Source: JAICKN01 sp036489565
GTDB lineage: Bacteria; Acidobacteriota; Terriglobia; Terriglobales; Acidobacteriaceae
Length of the DNA stretch: 64,000 nt
NCBI GenBank assembly: GCA_036489565.1
Contig: DASXFN010000016.1
Location: 1-64,000 of the forward strand
Direction of reading: 5' to 3'
The notes under the pieces are model-generated. The model was not told where the DNA came from. It did not search any database and was given only the letters and a program-made list of their open reading frames with translations. The position numbers and the translations under genes were made by a program. Below, in pieces: positions 22,939 through 32,900 of the stretch (the stretch's first letter is position 1; every line of letters starts with the position of its first letter).

Positions 22939-24392
22939 GCACAAGTGTAGATACCTTTCGTGAACTGGCCCAGCAGGATTACAAGTGGGGCTTTGTCACC
23001 GACATTGATGCTGACCGCTTGCCGAAGGGCTTGAGCGAAGAGATCGTTCGTGTGATTTCGGCCAAGAAGCAGGAGCCGGAATTCATGCTGGAGTGGCGGC
23101 TGAAGGCGTACCGGCATTGGATGAAGCTGGAAAAAGAGCACGCGGAGCCGAAGTGGGCCAACGTGAAATTTCCGCCCATCAATTATCAGGACATCATTTA
23201 TTATTCCGCGCCCAAGCAGAAGCCGAATTTGAAGAGCCTGGACGAGCTTGACCCGGAAATTCTGCGCACTTACGAGAAGCTGGGCATTCCTCTGCAGGAA
23301 CAAAAGATGCTGGCGGGTGTGGCCGTGGACGCAGTGTTTGACAGCGTGTCGGTGGCGACTACTTTTAAAGCGAAGCTGGCTGAGAAGGGCGTGATCTTCT
23401 GCTCATTTTCGGAAGCGGTGCAGAAGCATCCGGAGCTGGTGAAGAAGTATCTTGGTTCGGTCGTTCCGCATACGGACAACTTCTTCGCTGCGCTGAATGC
23501 GGCTGTGTTTACCGACGGTTCGTTTGTTTATGTTCCCAAGGGCGTGCGTTGCCCGATGGAGCTTTCCACATACTTCCGCATTAACGCCGCGGAAACCGGG
23601 CAGTTCGAACGCACACTGATTGTTGCCGATGAGGGAGCTTACGTCAGCTATCTCGAAGGCTGCACCGCGCCGATTCGTGATGAGAACCAATTGCACGCGG
23701 CGGTCGTTGAGCTTGTGGCGCTCGACAATGCGCAGATCAAATACTCCACCGTCCAGAACTGGTACCCCGGCGATAAGAACGGTAAAGGCGGAATCTACAA
23801 TTTTGTTACCAAACGTGGAAATTGCAAGGGCGTAAATTCCAAAATTTCCTGGACGCAGGTGGAAACCGGTTCGGCGATTACATGGAAGTATCCCAGCTGC
23901 ATTTTGCAGGGAGACAATTCCGTGGGTGAGTTTTATTCCGTCGCGCTGACTAACAACTATCAACAGGCCGATACGGGCACGAAGATGATTCATCTGGGGA
24001 AGAACACCAGCAGCACGATTGTCTCAAAAGGAATCTCTGCTGGGCACGGCCAGAACACCTACCGTGGACAGGTGAAAATCCAGAAAGGCGCGACGGGTGC
24101 GCGCAACTATACGCAATGCGATTCGCTGCTGATTGGCGATCAGTGCGGCGCTCATACGTTCCCCTACATCGAAGTGAAAAATTCGACCGCCCGCATGGAG
24201 CATGAAGCCTCCACGTCGAAAATTGGCGAGGACCAGCTCTTCTATCTGCAACAGCGCGGATTGAAGGCGGAAGACGCTGTCTCCATGATCGTAAACGGCT
24301 TCTGCAAGCAGGTGTTTCGCGAGTTGCCAATGGAATTTGCGGTGGAAGCGCAGAAACTGCTGAGCGTGAGCTTGGAAGGTAGTGTCGGCTAA
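22935..24392 (+). CDS. sufB: Fe-S cluster assembly scaffold SufB
   Basis: A 485-residue scaffold subunit of the SufBC2D complex, on which [4Fe-4S] clusters are built. It has the beta-helix core with the SufB-diagnostic segments VPKGVRCPMELSTYFRIN, LEGCTAPIRDENQLHAAVVEL, KGVNSKISWTQVETGSAITWKYPSC and the C-terminal MEHEASTSKIGEDQLFYLQQRGL. Length is normal. Translation is coupled to the Rrf2 gene by a 4-base overlap. Confidence 0.96.
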   Translation: MSTSVDTFRELAQQDYKWGFVTDIDADRLPKGLSEEIVRVISAKKQEPEFMLEWRLKAYRHWMKLEKEHAEPKWANVKFPPINYQDIIYYSAPKQKPNLKSLDELDPEILRTYEKLGIPLQEQKMLAGVAVDAVFDSVSVATTFKAKLAEKGVIFCSFSEAVQKHPELVKKYLGSVVPHTDNFFAALNAAVFTDGSFVYVPKGVRCPMELSTYFRINAAETGQFERTLIVADEGAYVSYLEGCTAPIRDENQLHAAVVELVALDNAQIKYSTVQNWYPGDKNGKGGIYNFVTKRGNCKGVNSKISWTQVETGSAITWKYPSCILQGDNSVGEFYSVALTNNYQQADTGTKMIHLGKNTSSTIVSKGISAGHGQNTYRGQVKIQKGATGARNYTQCDSLLIGDQCGAHTFPYIEVKNSTARMEHEASTSKIGEDQLFYLQQRGLKAEDAVSMIVNGFCKQVFRELPMEFAVEAQKLLSVSLEGSVG

Positions 24393-24407
24393 GGCGTCGA
24401 AACTGCC

Positions 24408-24462
24408 TTTGGTCTTTGGTCGTTAGTCTTTGGCCAAGAGCCAACGACCAAAAGCCAACGAC
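24408..24462. repeat. Nested inverted repeat between sufB and sufC
   Basis: TTTGGTCGTT (24415-24424) pairs with AACGACCAAA (24443-24452), and inside it TTGGC (24430-24434) pairs with GCCAA (24440-24444). A GTCGTTGGC-type sequence recurs on the right. No T-run. It may be a REP element or a processing hairpin setting the sufB:sufC ratio. Confidence 0.6.
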
Positions 24463-24500
24463 GATTGAGATTTGTAAGTACGTACGAAGGAAAAAACCTA

Positions 24501-25271
24501 ATGAGTTTGCTCGAAATCAAAAACCTGCACGTCAATGTGGCAGGGCATGAAATTCTTAAAGGCATTGACCTCACCATCAATGCCGGCGAAGTGCACTCCA
24601 TCATGGGCCCCAATGGATCCGGAAAAAGCACGCTGGCCCAGGTTTTGGCGCGTCGTGAAGCCTATCAGGTAACGGATGGTCAGATTTTGTTTGATGGCAA
24701 AGATCTGCTGGAGATGAAGCCGGAAGTCGCGGCCTGCGAAGGCGTCTTTCTGGCATTTCAATATCCCGTGGAAATTCCCGGCATCGGAAACACTTATTTT
24801 TTGCGTTCGGCGCTCAATGCCATCCGCAAATATCGCGGCCTGGAAGAGATGGACGCGATGGATTTCCTGCCCATGTTCCGCGAAAAGCTCAAGCTACTGG
24901 AAATGGACGACAAGCTGATGAACCGTTCGGTGAACGAAGGCTTTTCGGGCGGCGAAAAAAAGCGGAATGAAATTCTTCAGATGGCGATCCTCGAACCCAA
25001 GCTCGCCGTGCTGGATGAAACCGATTCCGGCCTGGACATTGATGCACTACGCATTGTCGCTAGCGGCGTGAATTCCTTGCGTAGCAAGGACCGCGCGATG
25101 CTGGTGGTCACGCACTACCAGCGGCTGCTCAACTACATCGTTCCGGATTTTGTCCACGTCCTCGTGGACGGTCGCATCGTCCGTTCCGGCGGGCCCGAAC
25201 TGGCGCTGGAGCTGGAAGACAAGGGCTACGGCTGGATTGAGGCTGAGGCGAAAGCCCCAGCTTCCGTGTAG
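24501..25271 (+). CDS. sufC: Fe-S assembly ATPase SufC
   Basis: A 256-residue ABC-type ATPase that drives SufBC2D. Walker A GPNGSGKST is at 36-44, the signature is FSGGEKKRNEI (SufC-specific), Walker B is LAVLDETDSGLDIDAL and a switch His lies in VVTHYQRLL. ATG at 24501 follows GAAGGA; a TTG twelve codons upstream is also open but would put this site inside the gene. Confidence 0.96.
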   Translation: MSLLEIKNLHVNVAGHEILKGIDLTINAGEVHSIMGPNGSGKSTLAQVLARREAYQVTDGQILFDGKDLLEMKPEVAACEGVFLAFQYPVEIPGIGNTYFLRSALNAIRKYRGLEEMDAMDFLPMFREKLKLLEMDDKLMNRSVNEGFSGGEKKRNEILQMAILEPKLAVLDETDSGLDIDALRIVASGVNSLRSKDRAMLVVTHYQRLLNYIVPDFVHVLVDGRIVRSGGPELALELEDKGYGWIEAEAKAPASV

Positions 25272-25279
25272 GAGCATCC

Positions 25280-26662
25280 GTGACGACGGCCATCCAAAAT
25301 ATCGAAAGCTATCTGGAATGCTTCACTGAGTTTGAGAAGCAAGCTTCTGGGAATAATCCGTGGCTGCGTAAGCTGAGGGAAGACGCCTTCGCGCGCTTCT
25401 GCCAGACAGGATTTCCCACTACGCGCGATGAAGACTGGCGCTTTACGAACGTTTCCGCGATTGCGCGCACTTCATTTTCTCTTGCCGAAAAGGGTAAAGC
25501 TCGGGTTTCTGATTCCGACTTGAAGCCGTGGCGCGTGGAAGATGCTGCCGCGCAGTTAGTATTCGTAGATGGACAGTTTCGCGGCGATCTATCCGCGCTT
25601 GGGACTTTGCCCGCGAGCGTTAGCATTCTCAGTCTGAAAGAAGCGATCGCCAAAAATCCCTCGGCTCTGGAAGCGCATCTTGGCCGGTATCTCGATATTC
25701 AGCGAGATGCGTTTAGCGCGCTGAACACGGCATTCATGGAAGACGGTGCATTCCTTCATGTCGCCCGCGGCGCTACCTTAGATCAGCCAATCCATTTACT
25801 GTGTGTGTCCACTACCGCGGGTTCTCCGCGCATGGTGCATCCTCGCAACCTTTTGATTTTTGAGAAGGAAACCCAGGCGACTGTAATTGAAGAATATATC
25901 TCGCTGGGCGGCGGCACGGTATTTTGCAATAGCGCGACGGAATTGATTGCCGGCGACAACGCGCATGTCTCCCATTACATGATTGAGGGCGAAGATAAAG
26001 ACGCCTTTAACATTTCCACTTTGCGCGTTCAACTCGGCAGAAGCACGAATGTGGCGTCGCATTCGCTATTACTTGGCGGCGGACTGGTCCGCAACAACGT
26101 GCATCCCGTGCTCGCGGGTGAAGGCGCGGAATGCCTGATTAACGGATTGTTTGTCGGCAATGGCAAGCAGCACCTCGATAACTTCATGCACGTTGAACAT
26201 GCCAGCCCGCATTGCGCCAGCCGGCAGTTCTACAACGGAATTCTGGATGGTCATGCGCACGGCGTTTTTCATGGACGCATCGTCGTCCACAAAGACGCGC
26301 AGAAGACCGATGCTAAACAGACCAACCGCAATCTTCTGCTCTCTGACGACGCACAGATTGACACCAAGCCGCAGCTGGAAATTTATGCGGACGACGTGAA
26401 GTGCACGCACGGCGCAACCATTGGCCAGATCGAAGAGAACGCACTGTTCTACTTGCGCTCGCGAGGGATTGACGAGGTTTCCGCGCGCAGATTTTTGCTG
26501 ATGGCCTTTGCCGGCGAGTGCCTGGACCGCATGAAGCCGGGGGCCGCGCGAAATCACTCAGAACATTTAATTCACGAGCATCTATTAACAATCGCAAACC
26601 AATTGCCAGCCGCCACGCCGTCGAAAGGCAAGACGCCGCGCAACTGGGAGGAGGTGGGATGA
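25280..26662 (+). CDS. sufD: Fe-S assembly protein SufD
   Basis: A 460-residue paralogue of SufB that completes the SufBC2D scaffold. Diagnostic parts are RDEDWRFTNVS near the N-terminus (substrate- or iron-entry helix) and HASPHCASRQFYNGILDGHAHGVFHGRIVVHKDAQKTDAKQTNRNLLLSDDAQIDTKPQLEIYADDVKCTHGAT (conserved His/Cys). GTG start with AGGAG immediately after the sufC stop. Overlaps sufS by four bases. Confidence 0.95.
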   Translation: MTTAIQNIESYLECFTEFEKQASGNNPWLRKLREDAFARFCQTGFPTTRDEDWRFTNVSAIARTSFSLAEKGKARVSDSDLKPWRVEDAAAQLVFVDGQFRGDLSALGTLPASVSILSLKEAIAKNPSALEAHLGRYLDIQRDAFSALNTAFMEDGAFLHVARGATLDQPIHLLCVSTTAGSPRMVHPRNLLIFEKETQATVIEEYISLGGGTVFCNSATELIAGDNAHVSHYMIEGEDKDAFNISTLRVQLGRSTNVASHSLLLGGGLVRNNVHPVLAGEGAECLINGLFVGNGKQHLDNFMHVEHASPHCASRQFYNGILDGHAHGVFHGRIVVHKDAQKTDAKQTNRNLLLSDDAQIDTKPQLEIYADDVKCTHGATIGQIEENALFYLRSRGIDEVSARRFLLMAFAGECLDRMKPGAARNHSEHLIHEHLLTIANQLPAATPSKGKTPRNWEEVG

Positions 26663-27906
26663 AAGCATCGCCTCAAGAAATTGCCTCCGGCTTGGATGTG
26701 GAACGGATTCGCCCGGATTTCCCCATCCTGCGGCAACAAGCGCACGGGCATCCGCTTGTTTATCTCGACAATGCTGCCACGTCGCAGAAGCCAAAAGCTG
26801 TGATTGACGCGATTGTCCGTTACTACGAGCGGGACAATGCGAATATTCACCGCGGCGTGCATTATCTTTCGCAGCAGGCCACGGAAGAGTTTGAAGCCGC
26901 ACGCAAAGCGGTGCAGTTGTTTCTGCACGCGGCGCGCCCCAGCGAGATTATTTTTTTACGCGGCGCGACTGAAGCTATCAATCTAGTCGCCCAAACCTAT
27001 GGCCGCGTCCACATAGGCACCGGAGATGAAGTGCTCATTACCGCCATGGAGCACCACTCCAACATCGTTCCCTGGCAAATGCTTTGCCAAGAAAAAGGTG
27101 CGAAACTGCAGGTCGCGCCGATCAACGATTACGGCGAATTGATTCTCGAAGAATTTGAACGCCTACTCACTTCGCGAACAAAGATCGTTGCCGTTGGCCA
27201 CGTTTCGAACGCGCTCGGCACCATCAATCCCATCGCCAAGATCATCAAGATGGCGCATGCGAAAAACATTCCTGTCCTCGTGGATGGCGCGCAGGCGGTT
27301 CCTCACGTTGCGGTAAATGTGCAGGAGTTGGATTGCGATTTTTATGTGTTCTCCAGCCACAAGCTTTATGGGCCGACGGGAGTCGGAATTTTGTACGGCA
27401 AACAGGCTTTGCTGGAAGCGATGCCGCCTTATCAGGGCGGCGGAGACATGATCAGCTCGGTGACATTCGAGAAGACGACCTACAACAAGGTCCCCCATAA
27501 ATTTGAAGCGGGCACTCCTGACATGTCAGGCGCGGTTGGTTTACGCGCAGCGATCGAATATCTCAACAAACTCGGCATGGAGAACATTGCCGCGCACGAA
27601 CATGAGTTGCTTGCTTACGCTACTGAGAAGGTTTCCGCGATTTCCGGCGTGCGTATCATCGGCACGGCAAAAGAAAAAGCTGGAGTACTTTCGTTTGTGA
27701 TCGAAGGCGTCCATCCTCACGATATCGGAACCATTCTTGATCAGGAAGGCATCGCCATCCGCACCGGACATCACTGTGCGCAGCCGGTAATGGAACGTTT
27801 TGGAATCGACGCGACCGCGCGTGCTTCTTTCGCCCTCTACAACACGAAAGAAGAGATCGACGCGCTGGTGCGGGGCATCAAAAAGGTGGAGGAGGTTTTC
27901 GCCTGA
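26659..27906 (+). CDS. sufS: Cysteine desulfurase SufS
   Basis: A 415-residue PLP enzyme of group II desulfurases that takes sulfur from cysteine and hands it to SufU. PLP lysine Lys235 (FSSHKLYGPTG), substrate persulfide Cys373 (RTGHHCAQPVM) and the MEHHSNIVPW segment are all present. Its short Cys loop fits pairing with SufU. Coupled to sufD by ATGA and to sufU by a 1-base overlap. Confidence 0.96.
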   Translation: MKASPQEIASGLDVERIRPDFPILRQQAHGHPLVYLDNAATSQKPKAVIDAIVRYYERDNANIHRGVHYLSQQATEEFEAARKAVQLFLHAARPSEIIFLRGATEAINLVAQTYGRVHIGTGDEVLITAMEHHSNIVPWQMLCQEKGAKLQVAPINDYGELILEEFERLLTSRTKIVAVGHVSNALGTINPIAKIIKMAHAKNIPVLVDGAQAVPHVAVNVQELDCDFYVFSSHKLYGPTGVGILYGKQALLEAMPPYQGGGDMISSVTFEKTTYNKVPHKFEAGTPDMSGAVGLRAAIEYLNKLGMENIAAHEHELLAYATEKVSAISGVRIIGTAKEKAGVLSFVIEGVHPHDIGTILDQEGIAIRTGHHCAQPVMERFGIDATARASFALYNTKEEIDALVRGIKKVEEVFA

Positions 27907-28352
27907 TGGCTGATTTGCGCGATCTCTACCAGGAAGTAATTTTGGAGCACAGCAAGGCGCCCCGGAATTATCGCGAACTGAAAACCGCCGACCACAAAGC
28001 GGAAGGGTTCAATCCGCTCTGCGGTGATCGCTTCACCGTCTTTCTCGAGATGGATGGCGATTCCATCAGGGACATTGGCTTTCAAGGCTCGGGCTGCGCG
28101 ATTTCCAAGGCGTCGGCTTCCATGATGACGCAAAGTTTGAAAGGCAAGACCCGCAGTGAAGCGAAAGAGTTATTTGAGCGTTTTCATGAAACCGTTACCG
28201 GTCGCGCCTCCGAAAAACAGAATGACTTGGGCAAGCTGGCTGTCTTTTCCGGAGTTTCAGAATTTCCCACGCGAGTAAAATGCGCCACGCTCGCCTGGCA
28301 TACGTTGACGGCGGCGCTCGATGGAACACAGGAAGCTATTTCTACCGAGTAA
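27906..28352 (+). CDS. sufU: Zinc-dependent sulfurtransferase SufU
   Basis: A 148-residue IscU-like protein that works as sulfur acceptor for SufS, not as scaffold. Zinc ligands are in place: Cys39 and Asp41 (NPLCGDR), Cys64 (GSGCAISKAS) and Cys126 (RVKCATLAW). The 18-20-residue insert between the second and third cysteines that marks SufU over IscU is present (about 80-110). The next gene starts 25 bases after its stop. Confidence 0.94.
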   Translation: MADLRDLYQEVILEHSKAPRNYRELKTADHKAEGFNPLCGDRFTVFLEMDGDSIRDIGFQGSGCAISKASASMMTQSLKGKTRSEAKELFERFHETVTGRASEKQNDLGKLAVFSGVSEFPTRVKCATLAWHTLTAALDGTQEAISTE

Positions 28353-28377
28353 AAGCTGGGGCGCTGAGCCAAATTTT

Positions 28378-28944
28378 ATGCGCGAGCTAATTATTCTAAA
28401 TCGCGATTGCGACGCTATTGAGATTCCGAGCGGAACTAAGCGTGTTCTTCCCCACCTTACGAAAGTCAGCATTTCACAATTTCTGGGAAGCAGTTACACC
28501 GTGATTGCCGACATGGGTTATATGTGCCGGATTGACGCGAAAGATGCGGATGCTCTCGGCCTTACTCCTCCAGAAGAAAAAGAAACCGTTGGCCAGGTTT
28601 TCAGTGAGCAGATGGTTTGGGATGAACTGAAGACAGTTTTTGATCCGGAAATTCCCGTCAATATCGTTGACCTTGGGCTGATCTACGCCTGCGACATTAC
28701 CTCGCTCGAGCAGGGCGGTAAAAAAATCGATGTAAAGATGTCCCTCACAGCCCCAGGCTGCGGCATGGCAAGTGTTTTGAAAGCGGATGTGGAAACCAAA
28801 CTCTCGCGGATTCCCGAAGTCAAAGAAGTAGCTGTCGAAGTAGTTTTTGAACCGCCATGGAACGCAGGCCGCATGTCGGAAGCCGCGAAGCTGCAGTTAG
28901 GTTTTGATCTCGACTACGGCACCACGCCCGGCGTAGCCGGATAA
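28378..28944 (+). CDS. sufT: Fe-S maturation protein SufT (long DUF59 type)
   Basis: A 188-residue MIP18/DUF59-family protein acting in Fe-S cluster insertion, especially when demand is high. A beta-rich N-terminal domain (about 1-60, LPHLTKVSISQFLGSSYTVI) precedes the MIP18 domain with DPEIPVNIVDLGLIYACDI and TAPGCGMASVLKADVETKL, the conserved Cys being in APGCG. The downstream ATG MRELIILNRDC was chosen, since all long SufT proteins begin near this. An upstream frame reaches back into sufU but has no ribosome site. Ends the operon. Confidence 0.9.
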   Translation: MRELIILNRDCDAIEIPSGTKRVLPHLTKVSISQFLGSSYTVIADMGYMCRIDAKDADALGLTPPEEKETVGQVFSEQMVWDELKTVFDPEIPVNIVDLGLIYACDITSLEQGGKKIDVKMSLTAPGCGMASVLKADVETKLSRIPEVKEVAVEVVFEPPWNAGRMSEAAKLQLGFDLDYGTTPGVAG

Positions 28945-28953
28945 CGCTGGGAT

Positions 28954-29889
28954 TCACGCCGCCTTGCGCTCTCCGGCGGCTTTGGCTTCAGGATGACCTT
29001 GTTCCGCTGCTGCTTGTTCGATTTCCGCGTTAATTTTTCCGCCAAGTAAAAACGCAAATCCCGTGACATAAAGCCATACCAACAGCGCGATTACCGCGCC
29101 CAGCGAACCGTAGGTTCTTCCATAAGAATTGAAATAATGCAAATACGCGCGGAATCCGAGCGACGCCGCCAGCCACAACACCACTCCGAGAAGCGATCCG
29201 GGAGTGATCCAGTACCAGTGCTGTTCCTTGAGGTCAGGTCCATAAAAGTAGATCATGGAAAAAGAAATGACTACAAAGAACAGGGCCACGGGATATTGGA
29301 AAATATGCCATGCCGTAACCAGTTGTGGGCCAAAGCGAATGTTTTGACCTATAAATCCAGCAACGCCGTTCCCGACCAATACCAGGACCAGGGCCGAGAC
29401 AGTCAATATGGAAATCGCGATGGTAAGAATCAGGGCGATAAAGCGTACTTTGATCCACGACCGGTGTTCGTGAATGGCGTAGGCGCTATTGAGCGCGGAA
29501 ATGATGGACGACACGCCGCCAGAAGCAAACCACAGCGCGGAAACAATTCCAAAAGTGATTTTTCCGCCGCTTGAATTTCGCACGATCTCCTGGATTGTGC
29601 TGTTCACCAGATGAAAAGAAGGCGCCGGAAGAACCTTGGAGAGGTAGAGGAAGAGGCTGGCGCGCATTTCGGTGCCGCGCGCCGCCGACAAACCGAATAG
29701 GGAAACCAGAAACATCAGCAGGGGAAAGATGGCGAGAATAAAATTAAAGGCAAGTCCGGATGCCTGGCTCGAGATGTCGCCTTCAATGATCTCTTTCCAT
29801 GCTCCGCGCGCAATTTGTCCTAAGCTCAAGCCACCTAAGTGCCAGATGGATGCCACCTGCTCTCGCGTGCTTAGCCTGGATATAGTCAT
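28954..29889 (-). CDS. YihY/UPF0761-family membrane protein
   Basis: A 311-residue inner-membrane protein with about six helices (from about residue 45 on: GLAFNFILAIFPLLMFLVSLFG; ITFGIVSALWFASGG; FIALILTIAISILTVSALVLVLVGNG; FQYPVALFFVVISFSMIYFYGPD; LGVVLWLAASLGF; AVIALLVWLYVTGFAFLLGG) and a charged C-tail. Wrongly named ribonuclease BN in old entries; real function is unclear, probably envelope-related. ATG at 29889 follows CAGGA; a TTG four codons upstream is also possible. Convergent with sufT, nine bases apart. Confidence 0.85.
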   Translation of the reverse strand: MTISRLSTREQVASIWHLGGLSLGQIARGAWKEIIEGDISSQASGLAFNFILAIFPLLMFLVSLFGLSAARGTEMRASLFLYLSKVLPAPSFHLVNSTIQEIVRNSSGGKITFGIVSALWFASGGVSSIISALNSAYAIHEHRSWIKVRFIALILTIAISILTVSALVLVLVGNGVAGFIGQNIRFGPQLVTAWHIFQYPVALFFVVISFSMIYFYGPDLKEQHWYWITPGSLLGVVLWLAASLGFRAYLHYFNSYGRTYGSLGAVIALLVWLYVTGFAFLLGGKINAEIEQAAAEQGHPEAKAAGERKAA

Positions 29890-29955
29890 CGATTCCTGCA
29901 AAAGCAGACTCCGGCGTAATTTTAGATTCGGAGTGGGGGTGGGGGTTGTATTGAC

Positions 29956-32900
29956 TTAGCCGGAGGCGGCTTCGCCACTTAGTGCGATGGACTGAGAAAG
30001 ATGCGTGGAAATTTGCGGGAGTGAAATTTCAGCGTCTTGCTGAGGGACCCCATCCCGGAAAGCGACATATTTCCCTGAAATGGCCGGAATACGCTCTCCG
30101 GGTACCAGGATTCCGACCAGATTCAGCGGATCAGCGGCGGAGATGGTAATCAGCTCACCGGTTGCTGGCATTTTGCGCGCGGCGCGCAGAGATTCCACTG
30201 CAACAGGCAAGGCAAATTGTTCGCCAAGGAAGCCATTCACAAAGCGGCCTCCGCGAATTTCTCCGCGGTCTTCCAATCGCCGAAACGCGATTTGCAATTC
30301 GCGCCATTTGGGAAGATTACTCTCTCGCGCCAGCACATCGCGAAAAACGACGCCGTAACGCTTAAGCAGCATCCAGCATGCAGCTTCGACTGCCCGATTG
30401 CGGTCAGGTTCAGGGTCGGCGTGGAGGATTGCCCATCGTCCGGCGGCGTGACGAGGTCTCGCGGTCTTGCCTGATCCATGGCCGGAGCGGCGTTTAGGAT
30501 CAATCAGAGAACGAAGATTGTCGAAACCATCCGCCGTTACTACGCCTGCGGCCACCAGCTCCCATAGCGCCGTCTCCACTTCTGCTTTGAGCTTTTCCGT
30601 GGCGCGAACGATGTCGGCGAAGAAGGAGGCTCCGCGTTGCTTCAGGAATTCCAGAACCCCCCGAGCGCCTTCACTCAATCCGCGGGATCCGGGCTTGTCC
30701 ATATCCGGCTGATGAGGTGATGGCGACATCCATGCCGATTCTTCACGCACGAAAAATGTGATGGGTGCAACGCTGGTGGGAATCACGCGGCGCTTTCCGG
30801 CGGCGGAATCTTCCAGAGTGGCGGGATGCGGAGAGAGTCTTCCCCAACCAACCGCGCCGGTAAGGCAAAGCTGGTCCAAAGTTTTGGAATCATAATTTGC
30901 AATGCGCGTGCCAAGCACGTGCCGCTCCCAGGCGTTCGCGGGAACTTCAAATCCCTGGAGCTGCTTGAGGATGTCGAGTGTGCCGCGCTCCCCTTGCAAT
31001 TGCGCTCCCGGAGCAATGTGCTGCCAGCGCAGCAGCCAACGCATGAATTGCGCGGCGGTCACAGGTTCGATCTGCTTGCGCAGCGTGGCAACCGTAAGCC
31101 GATGAATGCGGGCCAGCAGACGTCGCTCGCACCATTCAGTGGCTTCGATTTTCGGATCGGTAAATTTCCCGCGGAGAATGGCCCCGCTGGCTTCCATTCG
31201 CAACAATGCTTTTTCAACGTCTGAAGAGGGAAGTCCCAGCAAACCGCCCATCTGTTCGGCGGTAATGGGTCCCAAGTGTGTCATCCATCCAGTGACGAGA
31301 GCGAGTAATGCATCATCGCGGTTTGCGATGGAGGCGCGGGCCTCCCCGCCCGTGTGTACTTCTGGAATGTTCGCTTCAAATTCCGCATTCGCGAATAATA
31401 TCCTGAACGTCTCGGCACGCTCCGCTGCAACCCAGTAGATGCGATCGTTGACAGTCGCTTTCGTGACGCGGTTCTGTTGCGCGAGTCTTTCGTAGTGCAT
31501 TCCCCAGTTAAGTAATGGGTTGCGCTGTATGGGTGGGACGCCCGCGCCTACAGCGAACGTAAGCTTCTCTGGTAAGGCGACTAGGGTATGCAATACGTCG
31601 TGGAGTTCGTCGGCGTCGCGCACATCCGGCCACGCTTCTTCCCTGACTTGCTCGATTGCAGCCGAATCAAGTTTGCCGACCTCTTCCAGCACCGACTCCG
31701 GGAGAATGCGGCGCATTTCCACGGCCCGGGCGCGGCGTTCTTCTAAGGGCGCGTCGTCAAGGTAAGCGTAGGGATTGGCATTTAGGATTTCATGCGAGAA
31801 CTGCGAAGGCACGGGCGTATCCACGGCGATGCAGCGAATGCTGCCGTCTTCCATTCGCCGCAACAATTCTTTCAAGCCCTCGATGTCCATCGCCTCGGTG
31901 AGGACATCTTTCATGACTTCATCCACCAGAGGATGGTCGGGAATCTTGATGTCGCCTTCGATATTTTCCTGACAGGCGGCAACATCGGGAAACACGGAAG
32001 CCAGCAGATCGTCAGAGCGCATGCGCTGAATCTGCGGAGGGACTTTCTTGCCACCCTGAAAGCGGAGTAAAGCCAGAGCGCGGTTCGCGTCCCAGCGCCA
32101 GCGCGTGCCAAAAATGGGAGATGCAAGCGCGGCCTGCTCCAAAATAGGCTGCACCGTGTCCGCGTTCAGGAAATGGAAAACGTCGGCTAGAGGGAAGCTG
32201 TGCTGTTCGGCGAGGGCGATGTTCAATCCATTGTCGGTGGCCGCCGCCTGCAATTCAAAGTTGAAGCTGCGGCAGAAACGCTTGCGCAGCGAAAGTCCCC
32301 AGGCTTTGTTGACGCGGCCGCCGAAGGGCGCATGAATCACCAGTTGCATGCCACCGCCTTCGTCAAAAAACCGTTCCGCGATAATTGTCTGTTGCGTTGG
32401 GACCGCGCCCAGCACGGCGCGTCCCTGCAAAACGTAATCAACCGCTTGTTCCGCGCCGGAGCCATCGAGACCGCACTGATCCTGCAGCCACGCAACGGTT
32501 TCCATGACTTCCGGCAGATTTCGGGAGCCGGGCGTAGCCATCACATTCGGCAGGCGGTCGCTGATTTCCTGTCGCAAGCCAGCGATGTGCGCGGAAAGCT
32601 CCTGCGTTCTCGCAGGTGCCTCGCCCAACCAGAAGGGGACCGTGGGCGGAGCGCCATGCGCATCTTCTACGATCACTCGGCCGGATTTGCCTTCTATGCG
32701 GCGAATCCGCCACGACGCATTACCCAGGAGCACAATGTCATCGCGATTGCTTTCCACCGCGAAATCTTCGTCCAGCGTGCCGACTACAGTTCCTTCAGGC
32801 TCGGCGACGACAGTGAAAAGGGCTGTCTCGGGAATGGCACCGCCGCTCGTGATGGCAGCCAAGCGCGCTCCACGGCGAGGACGCAGTTTTTTGTTTACGC

